36,342 bases of DNA from an uncultured Ruminococcus sp. GTDB taxonomy: Bacteria; Bacillota; Clostridia; Lachnospirales; Lachnospiraceae. The notes below the pieces were generated by a model. It saw only the letters and a program-made list of their open reading frames with translations, ran no database searches and had not been told where the DNA came from. Positions 1-7,248 of this stretch are shown one piece after another. The DNA is taken from the NCBI GenBank assembly GCA_946494335.1, contig CAMMBV010000037.1, positions 1-36,342 on the forward strand, in the 5' to 3' direction. The position numbers and the translations under genes were made by a program. The first letter of the stretch is position 1. Each line of letters opens with the position of its first letter.

Positions 1-276
1 AGGCGTTCCATTCTACTTGCGATATTCAATTTTTATGTTTTCAATACTGATGTGCTGTACCATATCTTTGCATATCTGGGAAATTCAACGTATCAAGGCT
101 CATTCAATCGTAGTAAATTCGTAGTAAATCAAAGTGTTTTCTTCCCTGAATATGCTGATAAATACAGTGTTTTAGGGGATAATCAGATTTTCAGTGTGTT
201 TTTCAATTGAAAAAATACATCACGTCTGCAAAATCCAATTGACAGAAGTCTGTGAAAAATGTTTAAGTCAAAAAGA
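1..276. other. Gene-free left edge
   Basis: No recognisable gene lies here. One plus-strand frame is open from the window edge to a TGA at 208-210 (69 codons, no visible start), but its translation resembles no family I know and there are stops in the other frames, so I do not call it. The stretch is AT-rich and holds a 10-bp direct repeat (CGTAGTAAAT at 109-118 and 120-129) and a 16-bp palindrome of T5-CAATTG-A5 at 199-214. It lies downstream of the HAD gene on the minus strand; no GC-rich hairpin with a T-run that would end that transcript is visible. Confidence 0.5.
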
Positions 277-1170
277 TTACATATAACACTTTTTCATCCG
301 TTCCAGTTTTCCGTCCATCAAAAGGCGAATGGCATAAGCGGCTCCGTCTTCATCATTGGACCGGGTGATAAATCCGGCGGCTTCCTGGATAACCGGTTCT
401 GCGTTTGCCATGGCAACGGCGGCGCCGAAGCCCGCAGTAAACATGGAAAAATCATTTAAACTGTCACCCAGCACCATCACCTCTTCTTTTTTGTAACCCA
501 GGGATTCTATATACGTTTGAATGGCAATGCCTTTCTGCGCTTTCTCATCGGTAAGCTCCACGTTGTTATAAAAGGAGGACGCCACCGCCAGTCCGGGAAT
601 CTTTTTCATCTCTTCCCGCATCCTTTCCGCTGTTTCTCCATCAGCCGCAGCAATAAAAACTTTATAAACAGGAATATTCTGACGTATAACCTCTTCCATA
701 CTCCTGATGCAGCGCACTCTTCTTTTCATCTGCTGAAACAATTCCATATTCCGAATCTCTTCATCGGTCCCCTCTCCGAGAAACACCCGTGATTCTGCAA
801 TCAGCCTTTCTTCTATGGTTTCCGGCTCCCCGATCAAGTAATCTGTTCCATTGGCACAGAAACGGATGGCTCCCCCCATTTTCTCACAGCAGTCGTATAT
901 TTCCTGAAAACAGTCTGGATTCATGGTGATCGTCTGAAGCAGTTCTCCTGTGTCGCTGCGGATTTCCGCACCGCTTCCGGTTACAAAATCACAGTCCAGG
1001 CTCATGCTGCCAAGAGCTCCCAGCGCACCGGGATAATCCCGTCCGGTGGCAATCATAAAACGAAAGCCCTTATTCTGCGCTTCAAGAATGGTTTTATACG
1101 TATAATCAGACATGGTATGCTTTGAATTTAAGAGCGTCCCGTCCATGTCTGCGGCTATTATCTTAATCAT
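277..1170 (-). CDS. Cof-type HAD-IIB family phosphatase
   Basis: A 297-residue soluble hydrolase of the haloacid dehalogenase superfamily, subclass IIB (Cof/YidA-like), which usually dephosphorylates sugar phosphates or related small metabolites through an aspartyl-phosphate. Motif I is DMDGT with nucleophile Asp8 and acid/base Asp10, motif II is ATGR (Thr42), motif III is Lys213 in a TDEKAQKG context, and motif IV is GDSLND (235-240). The C2 cap lies between motifs II and III. Length is usual for the family. The start is supported by GGAG nine bases upstream. It diverges from the MarR gene at 1315 and appears monocistronic. The natural substrate cannot be read from sequence. Confidence 0.93.
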   Translation of the reverse strand: MIKIIAADMDGTLLNSKHTMSDYTYKTILEAQNKGFRFMIATGRDYPGALGALGSMSLDCDFVTGSGAEIRSDTGELLQTITMNPDCFQEIYDCCEKMGGAIRFCANGTDYLIGEPETIEERLIAESRVFLGEGTDEEIRNMELFQQMKRRVRCIRSMEEVIRQNIPVYKVFIAAADGETAERMREEMKKIPGLAVASSFYNNVELTDEKAQKGIAIQTYIESLGYKKEEVMVLGDSLNDFSMFTAGFGAAVAMANAEPVIQEAAGFITRSNDEDGAAYAIRLLMDGKLERMKKCYM

Positions 1171-1205
1171 ATCTGTAATCTCCGTTTCTTATTTTTGACT
1201 TTCTC

Positions 1206-1233
1206 ATTCTATCACGGAATTCTTCCTTTGCAA
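1206..1233 (-). promoter_or_regulatory. Sigma-A promoter for the HAD gene
   Basis: Read on the minus strand: -35 TTGCAA (1228-1233), 16-base spacer, -10 TAGAAT (1206-1211). Transcription would begin near 1199, about 30 bases before the start codon. The TTGCAA box is its own reverse complement and can also serve the divergent MarR promoter. Confidence 0.5.
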
Positions 1234-1268
1234 ATATTCTTGACAGAAAAACATAATAGTGATATCCT
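1228..1268 (+). promoter_or_regulatory. Promoter region for MarR-YczE operon
   Basis: Two sigma-A solutions overlap: TTGCAA (1228-1233) with an 18-base spacer to CATAAT (1252-1257), and TTGACA (1240-1245) with a 17-base spacer to TATCCT (1263-1268). Either places the transcript start downstream of the ATG at 1195, which supports the GTG start at 1315. I cannot choose between the two. Confidence 0.5.
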
Positions 1269-1314
1269 TCTAATTGCTTTGGATGCAAACTATTTGGTCG
1301 AAGGAGGTGATATC

Positions 1315-1749
1315 GTGCTGAGTAATGAGCTTCATTTTCTTCTTATGAAGTGTTTTTACAACAACAACCGAATGATCGTTCAAAAAATCCAGGGTATGGA
1401 TTTGCTGCCGGGACAGCCTAAGATCTTGGAATGCCTTGCCGAAGGAGACGGCATCACCCCGAAGGAAATCGGCAGGTGCTGTGCTCTGGATAAATCCACC
1501 GTCACAGGGCTGCTTGGCAAAATGGAACACCAGAAGCTGGTATTCCGTCGTACTCTTCCTTCGGATAAGCGCTCGGTAAAAATATATTTGACCAACCAGG
1601 GAAAACAGAAGGTGCGGCAGGTAAAGGAAGTGTTTAAGGAAGTGGATGCTTTTGCCACACAAAATCTTACTTTTGACGAGCTGGAACAGCTTATACATTT
1701 ACTGAATAAAATTTTGACAACATTTGAAAGAAAAGAGGATATAACATGA
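1315..1749 (+). CDS. MarR family transcriptional regulator
   Basis: A 144-residue winged-helix regulator that would bind operator DNA as a dimer. The body shows the MarR pattern: an N-terminal helix, the recognition helix region with DKSTVTGLLGKME, the wing with RRTLPSDKRSVKIYLT, and a C-terminal dimerisation helix. I place the start at GTG 1315 because a textbook AAGGAGGTGATATC ribosome site precedes it directly; the in-frame ATG at 1195 lies upstream of the likely promoter and would add a hydrophobic tail foreign to the family. Its TGA overlaps the ATG of the next gene (ATGA at 1746-1749), so the two are translationally coupled and the regulator probably controls that membrane protein and itself. 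The ligand is unknown. Confidence 0.9.
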   Translation: MLSNELHFLLMKCFYNNNRMIVQKIQGMDLLPGQPKILECLAEGDGITPKEIGRCCALDKSTVTGLLGKMEHQKLVFRRTLPSDKRSVKIYLTNQGKQKVRQVKEVFKEVDAFATQNLTFDELEQLIHLLNKILTTFERKEDIT

Positions 1750-2438
1750 ACAAATTACCACAACGCTGCTTTTATTTCTTTCTGGGTCTGGCAATTAATT
1801 CTTTCGGGGTTGCTTTCATCACAAAAAGCGCCCTTGGTACTTCTCAGATATCCAGTATTCCATATGTTTTTAATCTGCGATTCCCGCATATCAGTTTCGG
1901 CATGTTTACATTTATTTTCAATATGATCTTTATACTGATTCAGATTGCTGTTTTGCGAAAAGACTTTCACCCTATACAGTTTCTTCAGATTGCAGCCAAT
2001 CTGCTGTTCAGCAGCCTCATCGACGTAAGTATGTACGCTCTTTCCTGGTTCGATCCGGAAAGTCTGCCCCTGCGACTGATCAGTCTGGCTGTTGGATGTA
2101 TGATTCTGGCTGTGGGTATCAGTATAGAGGTAGCTCCTGATGTGATCGTCGTCCCGGGAGAAGGCATTGTCAAAGCCATATCCTGGGCCAGCCATAAAGA
2201 ATTTGGGACGGTCAAGCTCTGCTTTGACGTCACCTTGATTGTCATCGCGGCTGTTTTTTCCCTTCTCTTTTTCCACCGTCTTCGCGGACTGGGAATCGGA
2301 ACTGTGGTTTCCGCTGCTGCCATAGGAAAACTGGTCTCTTTAGTTGACCATCATTTTCCGCTGATCCAGCATATCAGAAGGCTGACGCTGAAAAAAGACA
2401 GCGCGTATTCACGCGCCGCCTCAGCAAAACATGCATAA
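1746..2438 (+). CDS. YczE/YitT-type integral membrane protein (DUF6198-like)
   Basis: A 230-residue membrane protein with about five hydrophobic segments, opening with a short amphipathic start then FFLGLAINSFGVAFITKSALGTS, a glycine-containing first segment typical of the YczE/YyaS group. The conserved VVPGEGIVKAIS stretch and the following FGTVKLCFDVTLI segment also fit that family. In Bacillus a YczE protein is linked to surfactin/peptide production, but the biochemical role of the family is unknown and should not be transferred here. Translation is coupled to the MarR gene by a 4-base overlap. It converges on the kinase-like gene with only 22 bases between stops and no visible terminator. 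Confidence 0.8.
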   Translation: MNKLPQRCFYFFLGLAINSFGVAFITKSALGTSQISSIPYVFNLRFPHISFGMFTFIFNMIFILIQIAVLRKDFHPIQFLQIAANLLFSSLIDVSMYALSWFDPESLPLRLISLAVGCMILAVGISIEVAPDVIVVPGEGIVKAISWASHKEFGTVKLCFDVTLIVIAAVFSLLFFHRLRGLGIGTVVSAAAIGKLVSLVDHHFPLIQHIRRLTLKKDSAYSRAASAKHA

Positions 2439-2460
2439 CTTATGTAATATTATCATGACC

Positions 2461-3057
2461 TCAGGACTGCTTCATGGCCTCCAGGAGCAGTTCTGCGCAT
2501 TTTGAGGGACTGATGGTTGAGGTATTCAGTTCCAGATCATAGTTGTCTCTGCTCTCCCATTTTTTACCGGTCCAGAACTTGAAATATTCCCTTCTCTGCC
2601 GGTCTTTTTTCTCCATCATTTTCTCCGCATCTTTTCTTGCAACGTGTTCCGTTTTCACGATCCGTCTCAGACGGTCTTCATTTTCAGATGAATAGATATA
2701 CCCTTTTACCACTCTGGGATTTTCGTGAAAAATTTCCGTGGAGCATCTTCCGATAAACACGGCCGGTCCCTGAAGCTCCAGACTCTGAATCGTTTTCTGC
2801 AGCTCTGTAAACAGAGAATATATTTTGCTTTGTCTGGAGTCCTGATTGTAATTGGCAAACAGGGCAATATTATAGAGAATGCTTCCCGTCTTCTGCTCGT
2901 CATACTCTTTCAGCAGATCCAGAGACACCCCTCTGGATCTTGCCGCTTTTACCATCAGTTCGCCGTCATAATATGGAATGCCCGCCATCTTGGCCACCAT
3001 TTTCCCGATTTCCCGTCCGCCGCTTCCGAACTGCCTTTCAATTGCCAGTGATTTCAT
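2461..3057 (-). CDS. Cytidylate kinase-like family protein
   Basis: A 198-residue P-loop protein of the AAA_26 / cytidylate-kinase-like family. The N-terminus IERQFGSGGREIGKMVA matches the family's glycine-rich nucleotide loop, which differs from classic Cmk. The central part carries an Arg-rich lid-like stretch (HVARKDAEKMMEKKDRQRR). Such proteins are frequent in Clostridia, but the real substrate is not established, so it should not be called CMP kinase. Two ATGs compete (3063 and 3057); the GGGAAGG ribosome site abuts the first and is six bases from the second, so I prefer 3057. It follows the ABC exporter genes by 30 bases on the same strand and is probably cotranscribed with them. Confidence 0.82.
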   Translation of the reverse strand: MKSLAIERQFGSGGREIGKMVAKMAGIPYYDGELMVKAARSRGVSLDLLKEYDEQKTGSILYNIALFANYNQDSRQSKIYSLFTELQKTIQSLELQGPAVFIGRCSTEIFHENPRVVKGYIYSSENEDRLRRIVKTEHVARKDAEKMMEKKDRQRREYFKFWTGKKWESRDNYDLELNTSTISPSKCAELLLEAMKQS

Positions 3058-3087
3058 AATCATCCTTCCCTTCTTTTCTGACCGCTC

Positions 3088-4875
3088 TTATGAGGCCTGC
3101 ATAAACTGACTGTTGTACAGTTCCGCATAGAATCCGCCTTTTTCCATCAGCTCTTCATGATTTCCGCTCTCAATGATATCCCCGTCTTTCAGAACCAGTA
3201 TCATATCTGCATTTTTTATAGTGGAAAGACGGTGCGCGATGACAAATGAGGTCCTTCCTTTCATCAGCGTATCCATCGCCTTTTGTATGATCAGCTCCGT
3301 TCTGGTATCAATGGAGCTGGTAGCTTCATCCAGAATCAGCATGGGAGCGTTTTCCACCATGGCTCTTGCAATGGTAATCTGCTGTTTCTGTCCTGCCGAC
3401 AGACTTAAATCGTCTCCAATGACAGTGTCATAGCCCTGGGGCAGCGTCTGGATAAAATGGTGCAGACCTACGGCCCGGCAGGCCCTCTCCACCTGTTCAT
3501 CTGTCACGCCTTCCTTGCAGTATACAATATTTTCCCGTATGGTTCCCTCAAACATCCAGGTGTCCTGCAGCACCATACAGAACAGCTTGTGAACATTTTC
3601 TCTAGTCAGTTCGCTGGTGGGAACGCCGTCGATCAGGATAGAACCTCCGTTGATCTCAAAGAAACGCATCAAAAGGTTTACCATGGTAGTTTTTCCGGCT
3701 CCCGTGGGACCTACAATGGCAATTTTCTGTCCGGGCTTAACCACTGCGGAAAAATCATGGATGATATCGCCTTTTTCCGGTTCATAGGCAAACCGCACAT
3801 GGCGAAACTCCACCTTTCCCTTTACGTCAGAAAGCTCCCTTGTCTTGTGGCTCTCATCCTCCATCTGAGGCGCATCCAGAAATTCAAAGACACGCTCACT
3901 GGCCGCCGCCGCGGACTGCAGGCTGGTAGCTCCCTGGGCGAACTGCTGCAGCGGCTGTGTGAACTGACGGATATAAATCATAAAGGCTACGATTACGCCA
4001 AAAGATATTTTCCCGTTTATAGCCAGGGCGGCTCCTGTGATGCAGACCGCCACATATCCCAGATTGCCGATGGCCATCATGATGGGACGCATCATACCGG
4101 ACAGCATCTGAGATTTAAAGGCGCTGTTTCCCAAAGCTTCATTGATTTCATCAAATGTTTCCCTGGCCTTTTTCTCGCCGTTATATACCTTTACCACGTT
4201 GTGACCGGAGTAGATTTCCTCCACATGACCGTTCATGGCGCCCAGGTTTTTCTGCTGAAGCATGAAATATTTCTGGGATTTTCCCACAATGGTAATCATC
4301 AGCGCAAATCCGATCAGTGTTGTCACAAGGGCCGCCAGCGTCATAAATACATTGGTGACAAACATCATGATCAGCGCTCCCAGGAAAAGTGTGGCCGCTG
4401 ATACCAGGGTGGCCACGCTCTGATTCAAGGTCTGGCCAATCTGATCCACGTCGTTGGTGACACGGCTTAAAATGTCTCCATAGGATATTTTGTTGAAAAA
4501 TCCCATGGGTACTTTATTGATTTTTTCTGATACATGACGGCGCATTCTCTGGGACAGCGCCTGCGTCACCGTCGCCATGATAAATCCCTGCAGATAGGTG
4601 AGAACCATACCGCATCCATAGATAATAATCAGTACCGTAAACAGATGAATCAGCCGGTCCATATTGATGCCGCTTTCCATGCCGGCAGTGATTTCATCCG
4701 TGATGTCACTGAGACGTCCGGGGCCCTGAAGATTCAGAATCGCCCCTGCGATGGCACAGACCAGCGCGGTGATTACCAGAACCCATTCCGATCTGCAGTA
4801 TATGACAAGCCGCCTGATGCTCTTTTTAAAGTTTTTCGGCTTTTGACCCCTTCCTCTGCCTCTTCTACCTTCCAT
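3088..4875 (-). CDS. ABC exporter half-transporter, canonical ATPase subunit (BmrD/LmrD-like)
   Basis: A 595-residue fused permease-ATPase of the type IV ABC exporter (MDR) fold: an Arg/Gly/Lys-rich N-terminus, six membrane helices over about residues 30-320, then a nucleotide-binding domain. Walker A is GPTGAGKTT, the Q-loop follows as LQDTWMFEGTIREN, the signature is the variant LSAGQKQ, Walker B ends in the catalytic glutamate (MLILDEATSS), and the switch histidine is present (IAHRLSTI). It would pair with the subunit encoded immediately upstream; the upstream stop codon directly abuts this ATG with no intervening base. Canonical Walker B and H-loop here, plus a weakened signature, are what is expected of the active partner of an asymmetric heterodimer. 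The substrate is likely a drug or lipid-like compound, unproven. Confidence 0.92.
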   Translation of the reverse strand: MEGRRGRGRGQKPKNFKKSIRRLVIYCRSEWVLVITALVCAIAGAILNLQGPGRLSDITDEITAGMESGINMDRLIHLFTVLIIIYGCGMVLTYLQGFIMATVTQALSQRMRRHVSEKINKVPMGFFNKISYGDILSRVTNDVDQIGQTLNQSVATLVSAATLFLGALIMMFVTNVFMTLAALVTTLIGFALMITIVGKSQKYFMLQQKNLGAMNGHVEEIYSGHNVVKVYNGEKKARETFDEINEALGNSAFKSQMLSGMMRPIMMAIGNLGYVAVCITGAALAINGKISFGVIVAFMIYIRQFTQPLQQFAQGATSLQSAAAASERVFEFLDAPQMEDESHKTRELSDVKGKVEFRHVRFAYEPEKGDIIHDFSAVVKPGQKIAIVGPTGAGKTTMVNLLMRFFEINGGSILIDGVPTSELTRENVHKLFCMVLQDTWMFEGTIRENIVYCKEGVTDEQVERACRAVGLHHFIQTLPQGYDTVIGDDLSLSAGQKQQITIARAMVENAPMLILDEATSSIDTRTELIIQKAMDTLMKGRTSFVIAHRLSTIKNADMILVLKDGDIIESGNHEELMEKGGFYAELYNSQFMQAS

Positions 4876-6633
4876 TTATGCCAGTTCCTCCTTTGAAAGC
4901 TGTGATAACGCAATTTCCCGATAAATGCTGCAGTTTTTCAACAATTCCTTATGTGTGCCTGTTCCGGCTATTTTTCCTTCATCCAGAACGATAATCTTAT
5001 CCGCATCCATTATGGTTCCGATTCTCTGGGCTACAATCAGAGTGGTGGCGTTTCCGGTTTCCTTTTTAAGAGCCGAACGTAAGATCCGGTCCGTCTTGTA
5101 ATCCAGTGCGGAGAAGGAATCATCGAAAATATAAAATTCCGGTTTTCTGCATACGGCCCGGGCAATGGACAGACGCTGCTTCTGTCCGCCGGACAGGTTG
5201 GTTCCTCCCTGCGCCACAGCTCCCTGATAAGTACCCGGCAGTTTTTCTACAAACTCTTTTGCCTGGGCAATGTCCACTGCTTTCTTTACATCCTCCACGC
5301 TGTACTCTCCGTTTCCGCTGTCGCCATAAGCCACATTCGATTCCACCGTTCCGGAAAACATAACTGCCGTCTGAGGAACGTATCCGAATTTATTATGAAG
5401 GGCTTCCAGTTTATATTCTTTTACATTTACGCCGTCCACCAGAACTTCCCCTTCTGTCGTATCGTAAAATCTGGGAGCCAGATTGATCAGCGTACTCTTT
5501 CCGCTTCCTGTCGCACCGATAAAAGCTACCGTTTCACCCTTGCGGGCAGTAAAGCTGATATTTTTCAGCACATAGTCTCCGGCATCCGGATATTTAAAAC
5601 TGACATCCCGAAATTCAATTTCTCCTTCTCTTCCCCGGGGAGAATCGGTCTTTTCTCCGTCCCGGATGGACAGCCTAGTTTCTATCACCTCAAGGACACG
5701 GTTCGCAGCGACGGAAACTCTGGGAAGCATCATCAGCACGAACGCCAGAGAGATAAAGGCCATAACCACCTGAACAGCGTAGTTGATGAATACCACCATA
5801 TTGGAAAAGATGCCGATTTTTTCCATTCCCACCGACTGATTGATCAGACTGGCGCCAATCCAGTAAATAGCCAGCGTCAATCCGTTCATAATGCCCTGCA
5901 TACCGGGATTCATAATTGCCATCACACGAAAAGCAAATCGGTTATTTCCCGTCAGTTCATCATTGGCTGCAGCAAATTTTCTTTCCTGGTATTCTTCCGC
6001 ATTATAGGCGCGGACTACTCTTAATCCGGTCAGATGTTCTCTGGTTATCCGGTTGATATTATCCGTCAGACCCTGAATCCGTCTGAATTTTGGAATGGCA
6101 AATTTTATCACAACCAAAATGATCAGAAGAAGAATAACAACCGCCGCGGCAGTGGCAAGGGTCCACTCCACTCCCTTTCCGGCAATTTTTGTGATAGCCC
6201 ATGCACCGGTGACAGGCGCCTTGATCATCAATTCCAACCCCATAGCCACAAACATCTGAATCTGGGTGATATCATTGGTGGAACGGGTGATCAGACTGGC
6301 AGTGGAAAACCGGTTGATCTCCTCCATGGAAAAGGCCTCCACCTGGTTATACTGAAGTTCTCTCAACTCTTTTCCGAAATTGGAAGCCATCCTGGCCGCC
6401 AGCATCACTATAACAATAGAACTAACCATGCTGCCCAAAGAACAAAGCAGCATCCAGCCTCCGGCGGCAAATACTTCGCTCATTTTGCTGCCCGGCGTCT
6501 CTACCAGTGTGGTGATCTCTGACATATAATCCGGCAGCTTCAGATCCAGCCATACCTGACTGACAGTAAACACAATGCTGCACAGAAACAGCATCCAGTC
6601 CTGCTTTTTCATATATCGCAGTAATTTGAACAT
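4876..6633 (-). CDS. ABC exporter half-transporter, degenerate ATPase subunit (BmrC/LmrC-like)
   Basis: A 585-residue ABC half-exporter: six membrane helices in the first about 320 residues, then an ATPase domain with Walker A GATGSGKST and a normal signature LSGGQKQR. Two catalytic positions are altered: Walker B reads YIFDDSFSALD, with Asp replacing the catalytic Glu, and the H-loop reads IVAQRIGTI, with Gln replacing His. This is the known pattern for the non-hydrolysing site of heterodimeric exporters such as LmrCD, BmrCD and TM287/288. It is the first gene of the ABC-ABC-kinase-like operon, and the ribosome site AGGAAGGA lies about 10 bases before the ATG. Expression is probably repressed by the divergent MarR protein. 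Confidence 0.92.
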   Translation of the reverse strand: MFKLLRYMKKQDWMLFLCSIVFTVSQVWLDLKLPDYMSEITTLVETPGSKMSEVFAAGGWMLLCSLGSMVSSIVIVMLAARMASNFGKELRELQYNQVEAFSMEEINRFSTASLITRSTNDITQIQMFVAMGLELMIKAPVTGAWAITKIAGKGVEWTLATAAAVVILLLIILVVIKFAIPKFRRIQGLTDNINRITREHLTGLRVVRAYNAEEYQERKFAAANDELTGNNRFAFRVMAIMNPGMQGIMNGLTLAIYWIGASLINQSVGMEKIGIFSNMVVFINYAVQVVMAFISLAFVLMMLPRVSVAANRVLEVIETRLSIRDGEKTDSPRGREGEIEFRDVSFKYPDAGDYVLKNISFTARKGETVAFIGATGSGKSTLINLAPRFYDTTEGEVLVDGVNVKEYKLEALHNKFGYVPQTAVMFSGTVESNVAYGDSGNGEYSVEDVKKAVDIAQAKEFVEKLPGTYQGAVAQGGTNLSGGQKQRLSIARAVCRKPEFYIFDDSFSALDYKTDRILRSALKKETGNATTLIVAQRIGTIMDADKIIVLDEGKIAGTGTHKELLKNCSIYREIALSQLSKEELA

Positions 6634-6702
6634 ATTCTAAGTATCCTTCCTTTCTGCATTCTGTTCTCACATACACTTTAGTTTCTGATACTAATTTTCA
6701 TT

Positions 6703-6725
6703 AATAATTTCTACAGGAAATTATT
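6703..6725. promoter_or_regulatory. Inverted repeat, probable MarR operator
   Basis: Perfect 9-base arms AATAATTTC and GAAATTATT flank a 5-base centre (TACAG). The repeat covers the last three bases of the -10 box and the predicted start point of the ABC operon promoter and lies just upstream of the MarR promoter, so a dimeric repressor here could block both. Binding by the adjacent MarR product is inferred. Confidence 0.6.
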
Positions 6726-6751
6726 CTATTACTTCTTTACTTATTTGTCAA
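6723..6751 (-). promoter_or_regulatory. Sigma-A promoter for ABC exporter operon
   Basis: On the minus strand: consensus -35 TTGACA (6746-6751), 17-base spacer, -10 TAGAAT (6723-6728). The start would fall near 6716, about 83 bases before the ATG at 6633, inside the inverted repeat 6703-6725. Confidence 0.7.
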
Positions 6752-6764
6752 ATACTTTTATAAT
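6736..6764 (+). promoter_or_regulatory. Sigma-A promoter for MarR gene 6805
   Basis: TTTACT (6736-6741), 17-base spacer, consensus TATAAT (6759-6764). It overlaps the divergent ABC promoter, and the -35 box sits 10 bases from the inverted repeat, which suggests autoregulation. Confidence 0.5.
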
Positions 6765-6804
6765 GTTCATTGTAAAGTTTATGTAGGAAAGGATTAAAAA
6801 AATC

Positions 6805-7248
6805 ATGGATTATAAAGAATTGGCGGAAGAATTCTGTCAGATGCATATCATGTATGCAAAGAAAATGGCAGGTACAAGCCTGCACCGACCGACACAGGGA
6901 GAGGGAAACGTGCTTTTTTTTCTGCTGTCTGTTGACAAAGAAATACTGGCAGGACAGATTGCAAAATGTCTGAACCTGTCTGCCAGCCGTGTTACTAATA
7001 TATTGAACAGCCTTGTGAAAAAAGGACTGGTTCAAAAGCGGGTTGACCCTTCCGACAAACGCCATGTCTATATTTCCATGACGGAGGAAGGAAAAGAACG
7101 TGTCTGCAGGAAGTATGGAGAAATGATCTCCATGTACGAAAGTGTTTTCCAGAAACTGGGAATGGAGGATACGACAAATTATATCCGCATCGTAAAAAAG
7201 CTTTCCGCACTGCTGGATGAAGAGCGAAACCGGAAAAGCAATTCATGA
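6805..7248 (+). CDS. MarR family regulator of the divergent ABC exporter
   Basis: A 147-residue winged-helix MarR protein. The helix-turn-helix is visible as LAGQIAKCLNLSASRVTNILNSLVKKGLV, and the wing as KRVDPSDKRHVYISMT, with the DKR motif of the family. N- and C-terminal helices would form the dimer interface. AGGAAAGG about 14 bases upstream is a rather distant but acceptable ribosome site. It is divergent from the exporter genes and shares with them a 171-base control region with overlapping promoters and a perfect inverted repeat, the usual arrangement for a local drug-sensing repressor. It ends in a convergent overlap with the FUSC gene: the palindrome TCATGA at 7243-7248 supplies both stop codons. 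Confidence 0.92.
   Translation: MDYKELAEEFCQMHIMYAKKMAGTSLHRPTQGEGNVLFFLLSVDKEILAGQIAKCLNLSASRVTNILNSLVKKGLVQKRVDPSDKRHVYISMTEEGKERVCRKYGEMISMYESVFQKLGMEDTTNYIRIVKKLSALLDEERNRKSNS

Noticed and set aside
1-210. Possible tail of an integrase or other mobile-element gene
   Set aside because: No tyrosine-recombinase or transposase motif is readable in any frame, and no att-like duplication is visible in the window.
1195-1314. N-terminal extension of the first MarR protein
   Set aside because: The ATG at 1195 lies upstream of the likely promoter and has no ribosome site, whereas GTG 1315 has a perfect one.
3457-4401. Plus-strand open frame of 314 codons within the ABC gene
   Set aside because: It is antisense to a well-conserved ABC exporter and its translation is His/Gln-rich without any family features.
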